Source: Candidatus Acutalibacter stercorigallinarum (GTDB lineage Bacteria > Bacillota > Clostridia > Oscillospirales > Acutalibacteraceae). Taken from it: 64,000 nt of DNA. The stretch lies in the NCBI GenBank assembly GCA_019112625.1, contig DXIW01000013.1:32960-96959 (forward strand), written 5' to 3'. Positions 61,574 through 64,000 of this stretch are shown here, one piece after another (within the stretch, counting starts at the first letter, position 1; the number at the start of each line of letters is the position of its first letter). Below the pieces are notes generated by a model. That model did no database searches. It saw only the letters and a list, made by a program, of their open reading frames with translations, and had not been told where the DNA came from. A program made the translations under genes and the position numbers.

Positions 61574-61585
61574 GCTGCACGTTTA

Positions 61586-62431
61586 TTATTCGTAGGGGAC
61601 GATCTCGATGCTCTGAATGACCACGGGCTCGGCGGGGGCGCCGGTGTCGGGGTCGGCCTCCACCTGGGAGAGGGCGGTGACGTTCTCCATGCCCTCGAAC
61701 ACCTGGGCGAACACGGTGTGGCCGGTGCCCGCGGTGGAGTAGGCGCCGTCCAGGTAGGGGTTGCCGCCGTGCTCGGTGTACAGGTCCTGCACCGCGTCGG
61801 TGGCCTTATCCATGTTGACGGTGTTGGCACCCAGGCTGTCGTAGTAGTCGGCGTCCTGCTTGTAGACCTCATAGTTCTCCTCGTAGAGGTCCCAGTCGGG
61901 GGCGGTGCCGGTGCAGTTGATGAAGAATTGGCTGCCATTGGTGTCTGCCCCGGAGTTGGCCATGGACACGGCCCCGTCGATGTTCATGAGGTTGGGGGAA
62001 AACTCGTCCTCGAAGGCCTCGCCCCAGACGCTCTCGCCGCCGGTGCCGTCGCCGTTGGGGTCGCCGCCCTGGATCATAAAGTTCTCAATGATCCGGTGGA
62101 AGGTGAGGCCGTCGTAGTAGCCCTCCATGGCGTGGCGCTTAAAGTTATATACCGTCTTGGGGGCGGCCTCGGGGAAGAACCGCAGCTTGATGACCTCGCC
62201 GGTCTCCATGGTGATGACGGCGATCTCCTCCCCCGCCTCGGGCATGTCCAGCTGGTAGCCCACGGAGCCGAAGTCCGGGTCGCCCCGCAGGTCCTTTTCG
62301 GCCACCAGCTCCGAGGAGGCGTCCTCGGAGGCGCCGGCCACGGTCACGGCGGCCTCGTAGTTGCTGCCGCTGCAGGCCGCCAGGGGCAGGGCCAGCAGCA
62401 AAGCCAAGATCAATGGGATCAATTTTTTCAT
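61586..62431 (-). CDS. Cyclophilin-type peptidyl-prolyl isomerase lipoprotein
   Basis: 281 residues. The signal peptide ends in the lipobox LAAC with C20, making it an Lgt substrate on the outer face. The cyclophilin domain starts near residue 75: [37 protein letters not shown] with the catalytic-type arginine in FHRI, and [10 protein letters not shown]. An insertion of about 45 residues ([20 protein letters not shown]) lies before the last strands, as in other Firmicute secreted cyclophilins. It assists folding of secreted proteins. AAAGGA precedes the ATG. Confidence 0.93.
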   Translation of the reverse strand: MKKLIPLILALLLALPLAACSGSNYEAAVTVAGASEDASSELVAEKDLRGDPDFGSVGYQLDMPEAGEEIAVITMETGEVIKLRFFPEAAPKTVYNFKRHAMEGYYDGLTFHRIIENFMIQGGDPNGDGTGGESVWGEAFEDEFSPNLMNIDGAVSMANSGADTNGSQFFINCTGTAPDWDLYEENYEVYKQDADYYDSLGANTVNMDKATDAVQDLYTEHGGNPYLDGAYSTAGTGHTVFAQVFEGMENVTALSQVEADPDTGAPAEPVVIQSIEIVPYE

Positions 62432-62571
62432 AACAGGCAAATTCCTTTCTGTTGCAGAATAGCAGTTCCTATTGTAGCGCAAAAGCCGCCGCCCTGCAAG
62501 GGGGAAATTCCCGGGTCATGTTCCCCCGGCGGCGGTCATATACTGCTCTGTAGAAAAAGGAGGATGCCAAA

Positions 62572-63498
62572 ATGAGATTTTACCCGGAAGGCCGTTTGAT
62601 CGACACCCCTGAAAACCGCGCCGCCCTCCGCTCCCCCGCCGCCCTGGCCGAGGCCATGGGGAACGGCCGCATCTTAGAGGCCAGGGCCCTGCTGTGCGAC
62701 AGCTCCCACGACCTGGTGGTGGACCTGGGCCCCATGCGGGGCCTCATCCCCCGGGAGGAGGGGGCCATCGGCATCCGGGAGGGCACGGTGCGGGACATCG
62801 CCATCCTCTCCCGGGTGAACCGGCCGGTGTGCTTCCTGGTACAGGATATGTTCCGGGACGGGGCGGGGCGGCTCACCGCCCTGCTCTCCCGCCGGGCCGC
62901 CCAGGAGCGCTGCCGGGAGCACTACGTAAACGCCCTGCTGCCCGGGGACGTGATCGAGGCCAGGGTCACCCACATCGAGCCCTTTGGGGTGTTTGCGGAC
63001 ATCGGCTGCGGCATTGTCTCCCTGCTGCCCATCGATTCCATCTCCGTCTCCCGTATCGACCACCCAAGGGAGCGGTTCTCCGTGGGGATGGACATCAAAG
63101 CTGTGGTGAAGTCCCGGGAGAACAGCCGGGTGACGCTCTCCCACAAGGAGCTTTTGGGCACCTGGGAGGAGAACGCCGCCCAGTACCACCCCGGGGAGAC
63201 GGTGGCAGGCACGGTGCGCAGCGTGGAGAGCTACGGGGTCTTTGTGGAGCTGGCCCCCAACCTGGCGGGCCTGGCGGAGCGGAAGGAGAACGTGTTCCCC
63301 GGGCAGCAAGCCAGCGTGTTCGTCAAGAGCATCCTCCCCACCCGGATGAAGGTAAAGCTGGTGATCATCGAGACCTTTGACCGGGAGGGGGAAAAGCCCG
63401 CCCCGCCCCGGTATTTCTTCACCGGCAGCCACATGGAGGAGTTCCGGTACTCCCCGCCCCAGTGCGAGAAAGAGATCCTCACCCGGTTTGGCCCCTGA
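62572..63498 (+). CDS. S1 RNA-binding domain protein
   Basis: 308 residues. Two clear S1 domains: about 122-190 (PGDVIEARVTHIEPFGVFADIGCGIVSLLP) and 208-275 (GETVAGTVRSVESYGVFVELAPNLAGLAE). A degenerate S1-like segment lies in 30-75 (GRILEARALLCDSSHDLVVDLG). It is shorter than ribosomal protein S1. It likely binds RNA or ribosomes; the exact role is unknown. AAAAGGAGG precedes the ATG; it is a single gene with a terminator. Confidence 0.88.
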   Translation: MRFYPEGRLIDTPENRAALRSPAALAEAMGNGRILEARALLCDSSHDLVVDLGPMRGLIPREEGAIGIREGTVRDIAILSRVNRPVCFLVQDMFRDGAGRLTALLSRRAAQERCREHYVNALLPGDVIEARVTHIEPFGVFADIGCGIVSLLPIDSISVSRIDHPRERFSVGMDIKAVVKSRENSRVTLSHKELLGTWEENAAQYHPGETVAGTVRSVESYGVFVELAPNLAGLAERKENVFPGQQASVFVKSILPTRMKVKLVIIETFDREGEKPAPPRYFFTGSHMEEFRYSPPQCEKEILTRFGP

Positions 63499-63507
63499 AA
63501 CAGGAAA

Positions 63508-63542
63508 GGCCCGCCCAGGCACAGCCCAGGCGGGTCTTTTTT
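63508..63542 (+). terminator. Terminator of the S1-domain gene
   Basis: Stem GGCCCGCC / GGCGGGTC (63508-63515, 63529-63536, one G-T pair) with an inner GGC/GCC stem, then six T residues. Confidence 0.85.
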
Positions 63543-63557
63543 ATGGGATATGGGGAA

Positions 63558-64000
63558 TCAGGCGGTGACTTCCTCGTAGGAGAATTTGCCGCCGGCGTAG
63601 GTGCAGCGGTACCGCTTCCCGGCGGTGATGCTGCCCTCCAGCATCCGCTCGGACACGTCGTCCTCAATCTGGCTCTGGATGACACGCCGCAGGGGCCGGG
63701 CGCCGTAGGTGGGGTCGTAGCCCTTCTCGGCAACAGCCTCCACCGCCTCGGGGGCAAACTCCATCTGGATATCCATCTCCTGGAGCTTCGCCCGCAGGGT
63801 CTCCAGCATCTTCTCCGCGATGCGGGAGGTGTCCTCCTTCGTCAGCTTGTGGAACACGATGATGTCGTCCACACGGTTGAGGAATTCGGGCTTGAAGAGG
63901 TTCTTCAGCTCGCCCATGACTAGGTCCTTGGTCTTTTCGAAGTCCGCCTCGCCGGTGGCGTCCCCCTGGGTGAAGCCCAGGCTCTGCTGCTTCTCGGTGA
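63558..64000 (-). CDS. clpC: ClpC-type ATP-dependent Clp protease ATPase subunit (5' part outside window)
   Basis: Only the C-terminal 146 or so residues are present. The NLFKPEFLNRVDDIIVFH segment is the arginine-finger/sensor region of the second AAA domain. YDPTYGARPLRRVIQSQIED is the sensor-2 (GAR) C-terminal domain. The frame is open leftward to the stop at 63558 and rightward past 64000. ClpC is favoured over ClpB or ClpA by the host type and by LNRVDDIIVFHKL; a ClpE is not excluded. Confidence 0.88.
   Translation of the reverse strand, partial: TEKQQSLGFTQGDATGEADFEKTKDLVMGELKNLFKPEFLNRVDDIIVFHKLTKEDTSRIAEKMLETLRAKLQEMDIQMEFAPEAVEAVAEKGYDPTYGARPLRRVIQSQIEDDVSERMLEGSITAGKRYRCTYAGGKFSYEEVTA

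Noticed and set aside
1-64000. CRISPR arrays, insertion sequences, prophage, rRNA or attachment-site duplications
   Set aside because: None seen: no regularly spaced repeats, no transposase or phage structural genes, and no duplicated tRNA ends near the three tRNA genes.

Overview
The window reads as chromosome from a GC-rich, spore-forming, anaerobic Firmicute of the class Clostridia. The closest fit is an Oscillospiraceae-type gut bacterium (Flavonifractor, Pseudoflavonifractor or Oscillibacter-like); this placement is inference. The evidence is the gene content (SpoIIM, a CwlD-like amidase, TyrRS with a T-box leader, a lysine riboswitch in front of the DAP genes, Rex, ArgR, formate-THF ligase, paired YmfF/YmfH M16 proteins), consensus sigma-A promoters and AGGAGG ribosome binding sites. 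There is no prophage, CRISPR array, transposase or rRNA. It is mostly core housekeeping sequence, and most genes lie on the minus strand.

Layout. 1-7.9 kb (minus): polyphosphate metabolism (ppx, ppk1), a 6-phosphofructokinase with an unusual active site, a sugar isomerase-like TIM barrel, peptidase T and a truncated Gfo/Idh oxidoreductase. 7.9-10 kb (plus): tRNA-Ser(GGA), asnS, tRNA-Gly(GCC) and tRNA-Cys(GCA), each unit with clear promoters and terminators. 10-13.9 kb (minus): a Xer-type recombinase with a perfect palindrome just upstream, a 600-bp non-coding stretch, radA and a CwlD-like amidase. 13.9-17.8 kb (plus): metF, a stand-alone MetH reactivation domain and a shortened metH, which together make a split B12-dependent methionine synthase. 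17.8-25 kb (minus): an AAC(3)-family acetyltransferase; spoIIM-xerD-DUF624; a 600-bp AT-rich intergenic region with DnaA-box-like repeats; then queA-tgt-yajC and a small membrane protein. 25-28.7 kb (plus): lysine riboswitch, asd, dapA, dapB and an orphan double-ACT protein.

28.8-47.5 kb (minus): a YfhO membrane protein; T-box-controlled tyrS; a nine-gene run of two M16 proteins, lgt, folD, dxs, tlyA, nadK, argR and recN; and a five-gene run fhs, tsaE, tsaB, rpiB and upp. 47.7-48.9 kb (plus): rodA, divergent from fhs. 49-56.4 kb (minus): tepA, uppP, ftsK/spoIIIE, a ComEC-like metallo-beta-lactamase-fold protein, DUF3006, an ATP-grasp enzyme and a low-GC flavin reductase. 56.6-61.5 kb (plus): an AEC transporter, then aconitase, isocitrate dehydrogenase and Rex. 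61.6-64 kb: a cyclophilin lipoprotein (minus), an S1-domain protein (plus) and the C-terminus of ClpC (minus, cut by the window edge).

How the genes work together: fhs, folD, metF and metH form a one-carbon/methionine axis. Aconitase and isocitrate dehydrogenase give the oxidative half-TCA route to 2-oxoglutarate, with the NADH sensor Rex next to them. asd, dapA and dapB feed lysine and peptidoglycan, while rodA and uppP serve wall assembly. The most interesting non-standard signals are regulatory or structural: a dif-shaped palindrome next to a Xer gene, a DnaA-box-like cluster beside an AT-rich tract, two opposite uses of a hairpin at a ribosome binding site (asnS and tepA), a paired operator in front of yfhO, and the orphan ACT protein. 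No clear undescribed multi-gene system was seen.
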